Below, piece by piece: positions 1-10,330 of a stretch of DNA of 64,000 nucleotides. Source of the stretch: Azolla pinnata (Eukaryota; Streptophyta; Polypodiopsida; Salviniales; Salviniaceae); contig JBBBWG010000337.1 of the NCBI GenBank assembly GCA_037176905.1, positions 46,582-110,581 of the forward strand. The letters are read 5' to 3'. Every line of letters starts with the position of its first letter. The stretch's first letter is position 1. Under the pieces are notes generated by a model. That model made no database searches. It saw nothing but the letters and a program-made list of their open reading frames with translations, and was not told where the DNA came from. The translations under genes were made by a program, and so were the position numbers.

Positions 1-1958
1 TCGTTTTGCAACTGTGTGAAACAATCTAAAGCTTTCTTTCCATGCCCGTGTTGAGCATATCCATCCATTAAAATGGTCCAGGACACCACGTCTTGAACCA
101 AGAGCTCCTCAAAGACTTTCTGCGATTCTGCAAGTGCAATGCATTTTGCATACATATCGACCAGTGCACTGCCAACCAAATCATCATTTTCTGCCAGCCC
201 CTTTTTTGTAATTTGAGCATGGATTTGTTTGCCTCTATCGACAGCTCCAATACTGCCACAGGATTTCAGAACCCATATAAACGTGATTGCATTAGGAGAC
301 ATGCCCTCATTCTGCATTCGTTCAAGCCAGTTCAGTGCTTCCTCACCATGCCCGTGATGGGCATGGTATCCAATCATTGCATTCCAAGAGATGACATCCC
401 GGACTGAAAGTTTATCAAATACTCCTTGTGCTTGTCTTAAAACATCGCTTTCAGCATACATAGTGCCAAATAAAATGTCCTTTTCCTGAAGACCCTCTCC
501 TGATATATCTATATATACTTTTTTGTTTTGCTCAACAGATTCAAGGCTGCAACAAGATTTCAAGAGACAAATAAAGGTGAATGCATCTGGTAAGATCCCA
601 TCACACTGCATCTGTTGAAGACAGTTTAGAGCTTTCTCTCCATGCCCGTGTTGAACATATCCTGCCATTAATGTGTTCCACAAGATAGCATCGCGAGCAG
701 GAAGTCTGTTAAATACAGACTCCCCCTCATTGAATGCACCGCATTTCAAATACATATCTACCAATGCATTGCCAACTGAAATAGCTCTTTCTAAATTGTT
801 AAGTTCGGCAATTGAAACATGTATTCTTTTCCCTTTGTCAAGAACTCCCATGCTGCCACAAACTTTTAAGGTAGAAATAAAAGAAGCTATGCTTGGAGAT
901 ATGCCTTGAGATTGCATTCGTTCAAAATGCTTTAAAGCTTCATCACCAAACCCGTTTTGGGCATACCCCTCAATAATAACATTCCACGCAACTCCACTCT
1001 GCATTGGAAGCTCATCAAACACTACTTGTGCACCCAGAAGTACACCACATTTTGCATACATGTCAATCAGTGCAGTGCCAACCATCATAGTTCTCTCCAG
1101 CAAACCCTCGGTGATTACCTCCACGTGTATTTCTTTGCCTTTAGTAGCTGCCCCTATACTTCCACAAGCTTTCAGTATGCTGAGAAACGTGACTTCATCT
1201 GGAAAGAGATCCTCATGAACCATTTGTTTAAAACAGGCAAGTGCTTCATCACCATGCCCATGTTTTACATACCCTGCAATTAGGGTATTCCACGATATTA
1301 CATTACGTAAAATCAAAGAATCGAACACATTCCTGGCTTTTGAAATTTCTCCACATTTACCATACATATCCACCAAAGCAGTGCCCACCAAAACGTTCTT
1401 TTCAAGTAAACCTTCGTTAAGAATCATGGCATATATATCATCACCCTTACTGACAGCTCCAATGCTTGCACATGCTTTTAATATGCAGACATAAGTTACG
1501 GCATCAGGAGAGAAACCAGCACATTGCATTTGTTGAAAACAACTCAATGCTTTTTCACCATAACCATGTTCTGTATATCCTGCTATAAGAGTGGTCCAAG
1601 TAACCACATCTTGGACGGGAAGATAACTGAATACATCGTTAGCTCTTACGAGATCTCCACATCTTGCATACATAGAAACTAGCATGCTGCCAATGCATGT
1701 GTCTTTTCCGAGTATTCCTCTTTTGAGGACATGAGCATGTACCTTTTTACCTCTTTCAAGATCCTTATGTTTCACACAATACTTCAATTCCGAATGAAGT
1801 TCAGCGCCTTCATCAAGGAGCTCGTCCTCAGTAGTTTCCATATTTTGCACCTTGCAGTGGACTCCTCTTGCTTGCAACAAAAGATGATTATTTTCCTTCT
1901 GCTTCGTGAAGATTTCACATGATATTCTCTCTTTCAAACGGTTTCTTGAACCCAACAT
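1..1958 (-). CDS. Pentatricopeptide repeat protein (PLS-type), partial at the left edge
   Basis: I translated the minus strand from the ATG at 1958; it stays open for 652 codons to the window edge, so the stop codon lies outside. The protein is a run of P, L and S type PPR motifs with the usual blocks: 'VVTWTTLIAGYTEHG', 'LVDMYGKCGEISKAR', 'GKEIHVEVI', 'PDAVTYVCILKACAS'. Stop codons lie in frame just upstream of 1958. PLS-type PPR proteins normally bind organellar RNA and act in C-to-U editing or processing; the C-terminal E/DYW part is not visible here. One repeat (near 455-480) reads 'DILFGTMYAESDVL', which looks like a small in-frame deletion inside the usual 'LGTALVDMYAKCG' block. About 70 N-terminal residues carry no clear motif. 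Coding status is very likely; the target RNA is unknown. Confidence 0.9.
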   Translation of the reverse strand, partial: MLGSRNRLKERISCEIFTKQKENNHLLLQARGVHCKVQNMETTEDELLDEGAELHSELKYCVKHKDLERGKKVHAHVLKRGILGKDTCIGSMLVSMYARCGDLVRANDVFSYLPVQDVVTWTTLIAGYTEHGYGEKALSCFQQMQCAGFSPDAVTYVCILKACASIGAVSKGDDIYAMILNEGLLEKNVLVGTALVDMYGKCGEISKARNVFDSLILRNVISWNTLIAGYVKHGHGDEALACFKQMVHEDLFPDEVTFLSILKACGSIGAATKGKEIHVEVITEGLLERTMMVGTALIDMYAKCGVLLGAQVVFDELPMQSGVAWNVIIEGYAQNGFGDEALKHFERMQSQGISPSIASFISTLKVCGSMGVLDKGKRIHVSIAELNNLERAISVGNALVDMYLKCGAFNEGESVFNRLPARDAILWNTLMAGYVQHGHGEKALNCLQQMQCDGILPDAFTFICLLKSCCSLESVEQNKKVYIDISGEGLQEKDILFGTMYAESDVLRQAQGVFDKLSVRDVISWNAMIGYHAHHGHGEEALNWLERMQNEGMSPNAITFIWVLKSCGSIGAVDRGKQIHAQITKKGLAENDDLVGSALVDMYAKCIALAESQKVFEELLVQDVVSWTILMDGYAQHGHGKKALDCFTQLQN

Positions 1959-2750
1959 CAGTTACAATCATATAATATTACATAGTGGGTCGGTGCACAC
2001 TGCAGTGGTGTGTATATATCGACAACTGAAAGACAAAGAAGGGGAAGATAGTGGAAATACCATGGTGGGTCCCTGAACGTCTCTTTCCACGGCACCACTG
2101 TATCATTCGCATCATCCATGGTGTTGCAGAGGCTGTCCAACGAAGAAGCCAAGTTGCACTCAATTCTCACTGTTTTTATTTTGTTTCATTTGAGGCGTCG
2201 ATTCAGGTAAAGAAGTGTTGTCGTACATGCACTGCACAAATGAATATGTTATTAAACCTATACTGTTTAACTCGTACTCTAATAATGGTATAGATAAATA
2301 GATCATAAAGATAAACCTATATAACTGCTTTTCTTGTAGCAAGCTACCAATCTTGAGACACAAAACAGCTTTCAAATAGTTTGCATATCTTCTTGCAGTC
2401 CCAAATCTTCGTGACTACATTCCAAATAATTTGAAAATTATTGATAAAATTTCGTTTTCTCCTTGTAGTGTTGAATCTTCATGACATCCCCACATTGTTT
2501 CACACCATCTGCAGGCAGCACAACAATGATCATCCGCTTTTCTTACTTCTTAAATTTTGATAACAAATAAGGACATGATACTTGGTAACGATACATAAGC
2601 AACTTCTCCACTTTTAGCAATGGAAAAGTACATTGGTAGCACTGATACCTTGCCAACCTGAACTGCATAATTTACATCCTCAAATTGTGATTAGGTGGCA
2701 AAGGAAAATGCATCTAAGAACCTGTCCATTGCCTCCCTGAAAGGAGGTGT
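1959..2750. other. Intergenic spacer between two PPR genes
   Basis: AT-rich DNA between the 5' end of the first PPR gene and the repeated 3' flank of the second. I see no convincing ORF, RNA gene or array. The first gene's promoter should lie in the first few hundred bases, but I could not pick out a TATA box with confidence. Confidence 0.5.
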
Positions 2751-4638
2751 AATTGTTCGTTTTAGAAAATCACGTCATTTCACATTACACGACCCATGGC
2801 TCCAAATCCCAAAACTGCGTCAATTTGCAGAACTTCTGAATCCTACTGCATCATTTTCGATGGTTCCTTCTTATATAAGCCATGTTTCACATGAACATGC
2901 CTGCTTTGCTCACATGAACTCTTCCTTTGGTAAAATTGCTATGCATAATAACCGGCATCTAGTCATGCATCAGCCATACCATAGTTGTTATCAAGATGAA
3001 CCCTTCTTGTCAAGATGTTAACTCCACAGGATATGAGCATGCAAAACGATTTAAAAAGCAGATATACTCATCCATAGCCAACCAATGACATGACACTCGG
3101 CATGGTGTCCTCATCTTCCCATGCGTTATTTTTCAGTCTCCAAGCTTCAATTTTCTCGGCTTCCTCATGCATGCCAGCCGCACAATATACATTTGCCATA
3201 CATATAAATAAAGCAGCATTCTTAGCATTCAACACTATCGATTGATCAAATGCCCACCTTGCAAGTTCTACATTCATCGTCCTACAACAGGCACCCAGAA
3301 GCGCTGACCATAACGAGCGACGCTCAGATAATGGAACTTCTTCAATGATTCTTAAAGCTTTATCAAAGTGTCCAGCTCGACTAAATGCATCGACCATGCA
3401 AGTGTAGTGTTCTACAAGTGGAGTCATTTTCTTGATGTCATCCATATGGTTAAAAATAATGTCTCCTTCATTTACTAGACCAGCATGACTACATGCACTA
3501 AGCAGAACCAAAAACGTGACCACATCAGCTATCACTCCATTTGATACCATATTTCCAAACAAGCCCAAAACTTTCTTGGCTTGACCAAGCTGTGCATATC
3601 CAGCCATTAATGCATTCCATGCTACAGCATTCTGTAATGCAAGCTCATCAAATACCTTTTGTGCCTTTTCTAGAAAGCCACACTTAACATACATAATTGT
3701 TCGTTTTAGAAAATCACGTCATTTCACATTACACGACCCATGGCTCCAAATCCCAAAACTGCGTCAATTTGCAGAACTTCTGAATCCTACTGCATCATTT
3801 TCGATGGTTCCTTCTTATATAAGCCATGTTTCACATGAACATGCCTGCTTTGCTCACATGAACTCTTCCTTTGGTAAAATTGCTATGCATAATAACCGGC
3901 ATCTAGTCATGCATCAGCCATACCATAGTTGTTATCAAGATGAACCCTTCTTGTCAAGATGTTAACTCCACAGGATATGAGCATGCAAAACGATTTAAAA
4001 AGCAGATATACTCATCCATAGCCAACCAATGACATGACACTCGGCATGGTGTCCTCATCTTCCCATGCGTTATTTTTCAGTCTCCAAGCTTCAATTTTCT
4101 CGGCTTCCTCATGCATGCCAGCCGCACAATATACATTTGCCATACATATAAATAAAGCAGCATTCTTAGCATTCAACACTATCGATTGATCAAATGCCCA
4201 CCTTGCAAGTTCTACATTCATCGTCCTACAACAGGCACCCAGAAGCGCTGACCATAACGAGCGACGCTCAGATAATGGAACTTCTTCAATGATTCTTAAA
4301 GCTTTATCAAAGTGTCCAGCTCGACTAAATGCATCGACCATGCAAGTGTAGTGTTCTACAAGTGGAGTCATTTTCTTGATGTCATCCATATGGTTAAAAA
4401 TAATGTCTCCTTCATTTACTAGACCAGCATGACTACATGCACTAAGCAGAACCAAAAACGTGACCACATCAGCTATCACTCCATTTGATACCATATTTCC
4501 AAACAAGCCCAAAACTTTCTTGGCTTGACCAAGCTGTGCATATCCAGCCATTAATGCATTCCATGCTACAGCATTCTGTAATGCAAGCTCATCAAATACC
4601 TTTTGTGCCTTTTCTAGAAAGCCACACTTAACATACAT
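2751..4638. repeat. 944-bp head-to-tail tandem duplication of the PPR gene 3' end
   Basis: Bases 2751-3694 and 3695-4638 are direct copies offset by exactly 944 bp. Every stretch I compared matched base for base. The copied unit holds the last 208 codons of the PPR gene plus about 317 bp of 3' flank. Junction homology is only one or two bases. This suggests either a very recent duplication or an assembly artefact. Confidence 0.95.
3068..3694 (-). pseudogene. Duplicated C-terminal PPR fragment (208 codons)
   Basis: This open frame is identical to the last 208 residues of the intact PPR gene at 4012-6372, starting at its 'MYVKCGFLEKAQ' block and ending with the same E-type tail (ending SLVGYG) and stop. 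Upstream of the ATG the sequence jumps to the gene's 3' flank, so it has neither its own promoter nor N-terminal repeats. It lies downstream of the intact gene in transcription order and could be carried only on read-through transcripts. It is best treated as a gene fragment made by the 944-bp tandem duplication. The absence of any lesion shows only that the event is recent. Confidence 0.85.
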
Positions 4639-6372
4639 ATCCACAATTGCGGTACCTACTGCGATATCTTTCTCCAATAAGCGGCATTCAAGTATTTGAG
4701 AATAAATTTCCTCCCCCAAACCACAGAACCCTATGTTACCACAAGCTTTCAAAACGCAAATTAATGTGACAGTGTCAGGACAAAGGCCCTCCCCTTGCAT
4801 TTTCCTGAAGCATTCAAGAGCTTCATCACTTAATCCATGTTGCGCGTACCCAGCAATCAATGCATTCCACAATACCACATCTCGAACAGGAATGTCATTG
4901 AAAACTTGCTGTGCTTTTCCAAGCATGCCAAACTTCACATACATGTCCAACAATGTTGTTGCAAGCATGATATCTTTCTTCAATAACCCTTGTTTACTGA
5001 TTTGCATATGAATCTCCTCTCCAATTTCTCGAGACCCTGTGTTTCCACAAGCCTTCAAGATGAAAATAAAGGTGACTGCATTCGGTGAGAGACCTTCATC
5101 CTTCATATTTCTCCAGCAACTTAACGCCTTATCTCTGAGACCATGTTGTGCGTACCCAGCAATCAAGGTGCTCCATGATATAACATTTCGTCTCGGAAGT
5201 TTGTCAAGCACTTCTTGGGCTCTTTCTAGCATGCTACATTTGACATACATATCAATCAACGCATTACCGAGAATGACATCCCTTTGCAATAAACCCTGTT
5301 TCTTAATTTCGGCATGTATCTCTTCTCCCAATGGAAGAGATTGCATCAAACCACAAGCTTTCAACATACAAAGATAGGTGACCGGGTCTGGAGAAAGACC
5401 TTCATCACGCAACTGGTAAAAGAAATCCAATGCTTCATCAACAAGTCCATGATTGATGTAGCCTGATAAAAGTGCATTCCAAGATACCACGCTCCTATTT
5501 GGAAGCTCGTCGAACATCTCTCGAGACTTTTCAATCATCCCACACTTGGCATACATGTCCACCAATGCAGTTTGAAGCATGGTATCTTTGTTTAACAATC
5601 CAGTTTTGCAGATCTCAGCACATATCTCTTCACCCATCTCGACGTAACCCATACTACTACAGGCTTTCAAAACGCAAACAAAAGTGATTGCATCCGGTGC
5701 AAAACCTTCTTCTCGCATCTTCCAAAAGCAAGCAAGTCCTTCTTCATTGTCACCATGTTGTACATAACCACTAATCAAAGCATTCCAGGAGACGATGGTC
5801 CGAGTGGAAAGCCTATCAAACATTTGTTGTGCTTCGTTCAGGCATCCACACTTCGCATACATACTAAGCAGACCGGTCTCCACATACACATCATCAGAAA
5901 ACAAGCCTTTCTTTAGAAGATGACCATGTATCCTTCTAGCTCTCTCTAGCGATTTTTCCTTACCACATAACTTGATCAAGCTCAAAAGAGCTCGACGATC
6001 GCGAACGTTGTCGCCGTCATCGACATCATCACCGTTAATACCATCGATCCCGCAACGGAGTCGACGAAAACGATGATGATTGGGCAGGTGATTTCTATCA
6101 GTTTTCAACCATGATCGCGGGGCAACGCATCCCTTGGGATTGCTCTGCTTTTCAAAGATGGTCAGGAAAACAAGAGCACCGTTTGAGACCGATGGGGGGG
6201 CGACTCTCTACCTATAATAGCACGTGGGGCGGGAGATTGAGGGGAGGGGGAGAGTAGAGAGAGAGAGAGAGAGAGAAAGGTCGTTGCTTACCCAAATCTG
6301 GGATGAAGGATCGGGCTGAAGAGGAGAAACCAACGCCCGTCGCGCTGATTCTGCTGCCAGATCTCTTCCCAT
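4012..6372 (-). CDS. Pentatricopeptide repeat protein, E-type C-terminus
   Basis: The main exon encodes about 15-18 P/L/S PPR motifs, for example 'VVSWNALLSGYINHG', 'LIDMYVKCSMLERAQ' and 'GEEIHAEIKKQGLL'. It ends in an E-type domain (from 'SLWSALLGACC' onward) with no DYW domain. Such proteins bind organellar RNA and recruit a deaminase in trans. The long frame has no usable ATG: 6108 is TTG, and the frame is open up to a stop at 6208-6210. I therefore propose a 5' exon at 6372-6292 beginning MGRDLAAESARR and ending at a GTAAGC donor. It joins in phase 0 either at 6207 (84-bp intron, product about 758 aa) or at 6144 (147-bp intron, about 737 aa). A CT microsatellite would serve as the polypyrimidine tract. 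The repeat region is certain; the first exon is inferred. Confidence 0.85.
6253..6278. repeat. GA/CT microsatellite in the proposed PPR intron
   Basis: About twelve GA units on the plus strand (CT on the sense strand of the PPR gene). It falls just downstream of the predicted donor and supplies the pyrimidine-rich stretch of the short predicted intron. Confidence 0.8.
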
Positions 6373-6659
6373 TGCTGCTACAGACAGAACGACATCTTCA
6401 GCTCAGCTTGGCATGAGCTTTTCTTCCCACAAAGCAAAACAATTGGAGTAGCAAATTGAGCTTGAAACACATTTAGCTGAAGACAAAAGGCTTTTGACTC
6501 AGAAATCTGGCATTTTCTTCTGGTTTTTCTTACTCTTAATCTGGAGTTTTTTCTGGTTTTTTTTTACTCTTGGCTGTGATCTGATCTGGCATCGGATCGA
6601 TCCACGACATCGATCTGTATGTATAGACGAGAGAAGCGGTTTTTTTTCCACGACGGCGC

Positions 6660-7740
6660 CTTCTCGCACGCCGCATCTTGTTCGAAATGCGCTTCGATTC
6701 GCGGAGATGCGTGCCACGATTATTCAGCAAACAGTTGATCGTCGTTCCGGAGCTCGGATGCGACAGGGTTTGTTGGGTCATGAGTGACCTTGTCGAGCTA
6801 TTTCAATGGGGTCTTCTAGCATGCTGCATCTTGGACAGAACGCGCTTCGATTCGCTGGGATCTGTGCCATAATTATTCAGCAAACAACTGATCGTCATTC
6901 CAGAACTCGGATGCGACATGGTTTGTTCGATTGCAGTTGGATGATATAAAAGCATTTTGTTGGGTCATGAGTGACATTGTCGAGCTATTTCAGTGGGGAC
7001 TTGTAGCACGCTCCATCTTGGACAGAACATGCTTCGATCTGCTGAGATGCGTGCTACGATTCAGCAAACAACTGATCGTCGTTCCAGAGCTCAGATGCTG
7101 ATGTTTGTTCGATTGCAATTGGGTGAGAAAAACATTTTGTTGGGTCATGAGGGACCTTGTCCAACTGTTTCAATGGGGTCTTCTAGCATGTTGCATCTTG
7201 GGTAGAACGTGCTTCGATTCGCTGAGATGCATGCTACGATTCAGCAAACAACCGATTGTCGTTCTAGGGCTCAGATGCAACATGTTTGTTCGATGCAACT
7301 AGATGATAAACATTTTCTTGTGTCACGAGTGACCTTGTCGAGCTATTTCAATGGGGTCTTCTAACATGCTGCATCTTGGACAAAACATGCTTTGGTTCGG
7401 CTAGATGCGTGTACGATTAAGCAAACATTTGATTGTCATTCTAGTGAGTTGTTTCAATGGGGCCTTCTAACACGCTGCATCCTTGACAAAACGTGCTTCG
7501 ACTCGCCTAGATGCATGCACAATTCATGATGACAAGCAAAAACGGTTGATTGTAGTTCCAGAGTTCAGACGCGGCGTGTTTGATGTTGTTGGATGAAAAA
7601 CATTTTGTTGGGAGTCATGAATGACCCCAACTAGCTGTTTCGAAGCCGAAGTGCAAGAAGGATGTGAAGAACAGCTGATTTTCGTTGTTCCATAGTCGAG
7701 GTGTGACATGTTAGATGTTGTGCTTGCATCCACCAAAACT
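6660..7740. repeat. Degenerate tandem array, unit about 180 bp
   Basis: A block beginning 'gagctatttcaatggggtc', then 'catcttggacagaac' and 'gattcagcaaacaactgat', recurs near 6795, 6980, 7160, 7338, 7450 and 7630. Spacing is about 186, 180, 178, 116 and 176 bp. Copies differ by scattered substitutions and one shortened unit. Short ORFs in this stretch are repeats read in shifting frames and have no coding character. Confidence 0.9.
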
Positions 7741-7849
7741 TCCATGTATGTTGTTAAAATAGTTGCGAGTTCATGAGCACGTCGAGCAATTCAGCACCTG
7801 GCTGCAAAAGGACGTGGGAAAACACTATGCTCGTAGAAGGACGTGGAAA

Positions 7850-8490
7850 AACAGGAAGCTTCTTCATTAACTTATCACTAATTAATAGGTCTGTAAATAA
7901 CTTAATAAAACTCGTACCTGTAAATGATTAATGACGGGATTAGTCGGCTTTCCATTCTCATTTTCTGCTCGCTCGCTAATCATCACTCCAACTACCCCAC
8001 AGATTAACAATCGGATGCATGTTCTCTTCATTAACGCACGGCGCCTGCTCGCTAATCATCGTTTTGATTAATTGGCGTGCCAATTAGCTGCTGGATGGAT
8101 GTTCTCTCCATTAACTTATCACTACTTAATCAGCCAATTTAATTAAGATCGTCCCTGTTGATAATTAATGATGGGATTAGTCAATTTTCCATCCTCATTT
8201 TTCGCTCGCTCGCTAATCGTCACTCCGATTACCGTGCCGATTAAACTATCGGATGGATGTTCTCTTCATTAACTTATCGCTAATCAATCAGCCAACTCAG
8301 TTAAGCTCGTCCCTACTACTAATGAACGATGCAATTAGTCAAATTTCCGTCCTCATTTTCCGCTCGCTCGCTAATCTTCACTGCGATTACCGCGCAGATT
8401 AAACCGTCGGATGAATGTTCTCTTTCATTAACTTATCACTAATTAATCAGCCAATTTAATTAAGCTCGTCTGTGTTAGTAATTAATGATG
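7850..8490. repeat. Tandem array, unit about 160 bp, with GCTAATC / GATTA motifs
   Basis: The block 'cattaacttatcactaatt' recurs near 7865, 8106, 8267 and 8427, with the last two spacings close to 160 bp. Each unit also carries 'gctcgctcgctaatc' followed by 'gatta'. That wording recurs in the larger minisatellite at 37.6-40 kb. Confidence 0.9.
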
Positions 8491-8499
8491 GGATTAGTG

Positions 8500-10018
8500 A
8501 GTTTTCCATTTCCCATTTTCTGCTCTTCTCTGCGGATGCTACAACAGCGCGAGGGTTCTCCGCTTCTGCACAGTCGACACAGTCGAGGTAAGCTCCTTCT
8601 GCTCCTTCCCTGTGCTCCGCATGTTGTTTCGAGGTCGCCGTTTCACAGCACAGAGGGGATCCTTCTCTCTCGCAGAAGCTGTATATGCTTCTGGTTTCGC
8701 GCCAGGCCTCGTATGAGTCGCAAAATGGCCTTTGAATCCCCCGTAACAATTGTTTTCAGCAATCAGTTGACAAAACAGAACCTTGCTTGAGTTGAATATA
8801 TAGAAAGGAACTCGTTTATTTGCAAACATGGTCAGGCTTTGAATTGCTATGGCCAATGCCTACGCACATTCCTCCACTGTGCACTCTCAATTGTGATGCT
8901 CATCGAGTAAAATTCTTGAACATCGAGAGTCGCTAATCACGTCTAAATGTGTCATGTAAAAGGTATTGTTTTTTATCTCATCAGTCCTATTTGATCTTCG
9001 AAGATTATAATAAAATCTATCCATATATCTAGATAACTTTCCTATCGGCACCAAATACAGCTTTCCTTGTTTCCTTTTTGGCAGAATGGTGAGGCTCTCG
9101 AAGAACATAATGCAACTCTTTGCAAACCAGAAGCAACAGTAGCGGAAGAAGAAATTCATCAGAATTCATGACAAGATAGAGAAATGATATCTCAGCGAAC
9201 AGCAAGAAGATAAAACTAAAATATGTGAGGCTTGGAACTTATCGCATTCAAACTTCATTTTCATAATGGATTTAAAAGAGCTAATTCTTTCAGATTGACA
9301 TGTAACACAGGGATTGATCTGATGAACCGGTCAAATTGCCACCCAGGTGTTATTCCAACATGGATGCTGATGAATCAAATTCTCAAAAATGTAACTCTTT
9401 GGCAAGCATCTCTAGATACAGGTTGGATTTGTTACTCAATCTCATGCACCTGCTTTATGATTGCCATTACAGTGCCTAAAAATTATCTCAGAATCTATGA
9501 TCTCAATCATGTGCAATCTACGAAGATGCCTAAATAAAATAAAGAGAAGTAGAAAACATGTTAACTCGGGTTGAAATGAGTTCTAGAGCATTACTAGACT
9601 TCACATGTTATGGGGCTTGTCTCGGTGCATTAAGATACCAATTTATGGGGTTTTACACTGGACAAACAACAATAAATAATTTTGCCACAATATCAGCAAT
9701 ATGAAACATAGATGCATGTCTGTAAACGATTACATTACTGTACGATTAATAAGCATTCATGTAACTATATGGAAATTGGAAATATCCAGGGAAAGTAGAA
9801 GTATGCACCCAGAACTGGTAGGATATACCCCTCACAAGGCCAAGCAAAACAAAATCCAGCACTGGCAGCTTTCAAGGAATCTAGTTCGGGAACCTAGTTG
9901 GGGGTTTAGCGTTTAGATGAGGTTTTATGGACAAGATTGGGGACAACTCTATGGAGGAGATAGATAAAAGAGTCTTAACATCAAGGGAGGAAAAACAGAG
10001 AAGATGGTTTACAACTTA
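8500..10018. other. Intergenic, no gene recognised
   Basis: Short overlapping ORFs occur on both strands around 8450-8860 and 9230-9540, but none shows domain-like composition or flanking splice sites. The stretch is AT-rich after 8880. I see nothing that can be supported as a gene. Confidence 0.5.
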
Positions 10019-10330
10019 AAAGATAACATCTAGGAGATAGACAAAAAATATCCTTAATGGATTTTAACACAGCTACACTGGTGGCATTGAAACTAAGGAA
10101 GCTTACTTGGTTCGGAGACTCTTGGCTAGGCTTCCAAAGCTTCGGGCCAGTTGCACTTCACCGGCTCAAAATGATAGGGTTAAGGGTTTAACATCTACGA
10201 GATAGAAAACAGTAATCCTTGATGGATTTTAACACAGCTACACTGGTGGCATTGGAACTAAGGAAGCTAATTTAGGTCGGAGACTTTTGGCAAGGCTTTC
10301 AAAGCTTCGGGCCAGCTGCACTTCATCCAG
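10019..10330. repeat. 165-bp tandem duplication covering the 3' end of the GTPase/VWA gene
   Basis: Bases about 10019-10165 match 10184-10330 at an offset of 165 bp, with several substitutions ('gattttaacacagctacactggtggcatt' region in both). The right copy holds the real stop codon (10238-10240) and last codons of the giant gene. The left copy is a decayed duplicate just beyond it. Confidence 0.85.

Noticed and set aside
6210-6226. TATA-like element and G-box (CACGTG) as promoter of the second PPR gene
   Set aside because: The frame has no ATG, and an upstream exon with a good donor places this stretch inside a predicted short intron, so promoter use is unlikely.
8450-8860. Overlapping 97-105 codon frames on both strands
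   Set aside because: They overlap a repeat edge, contradict one another and show no recognisable motif.
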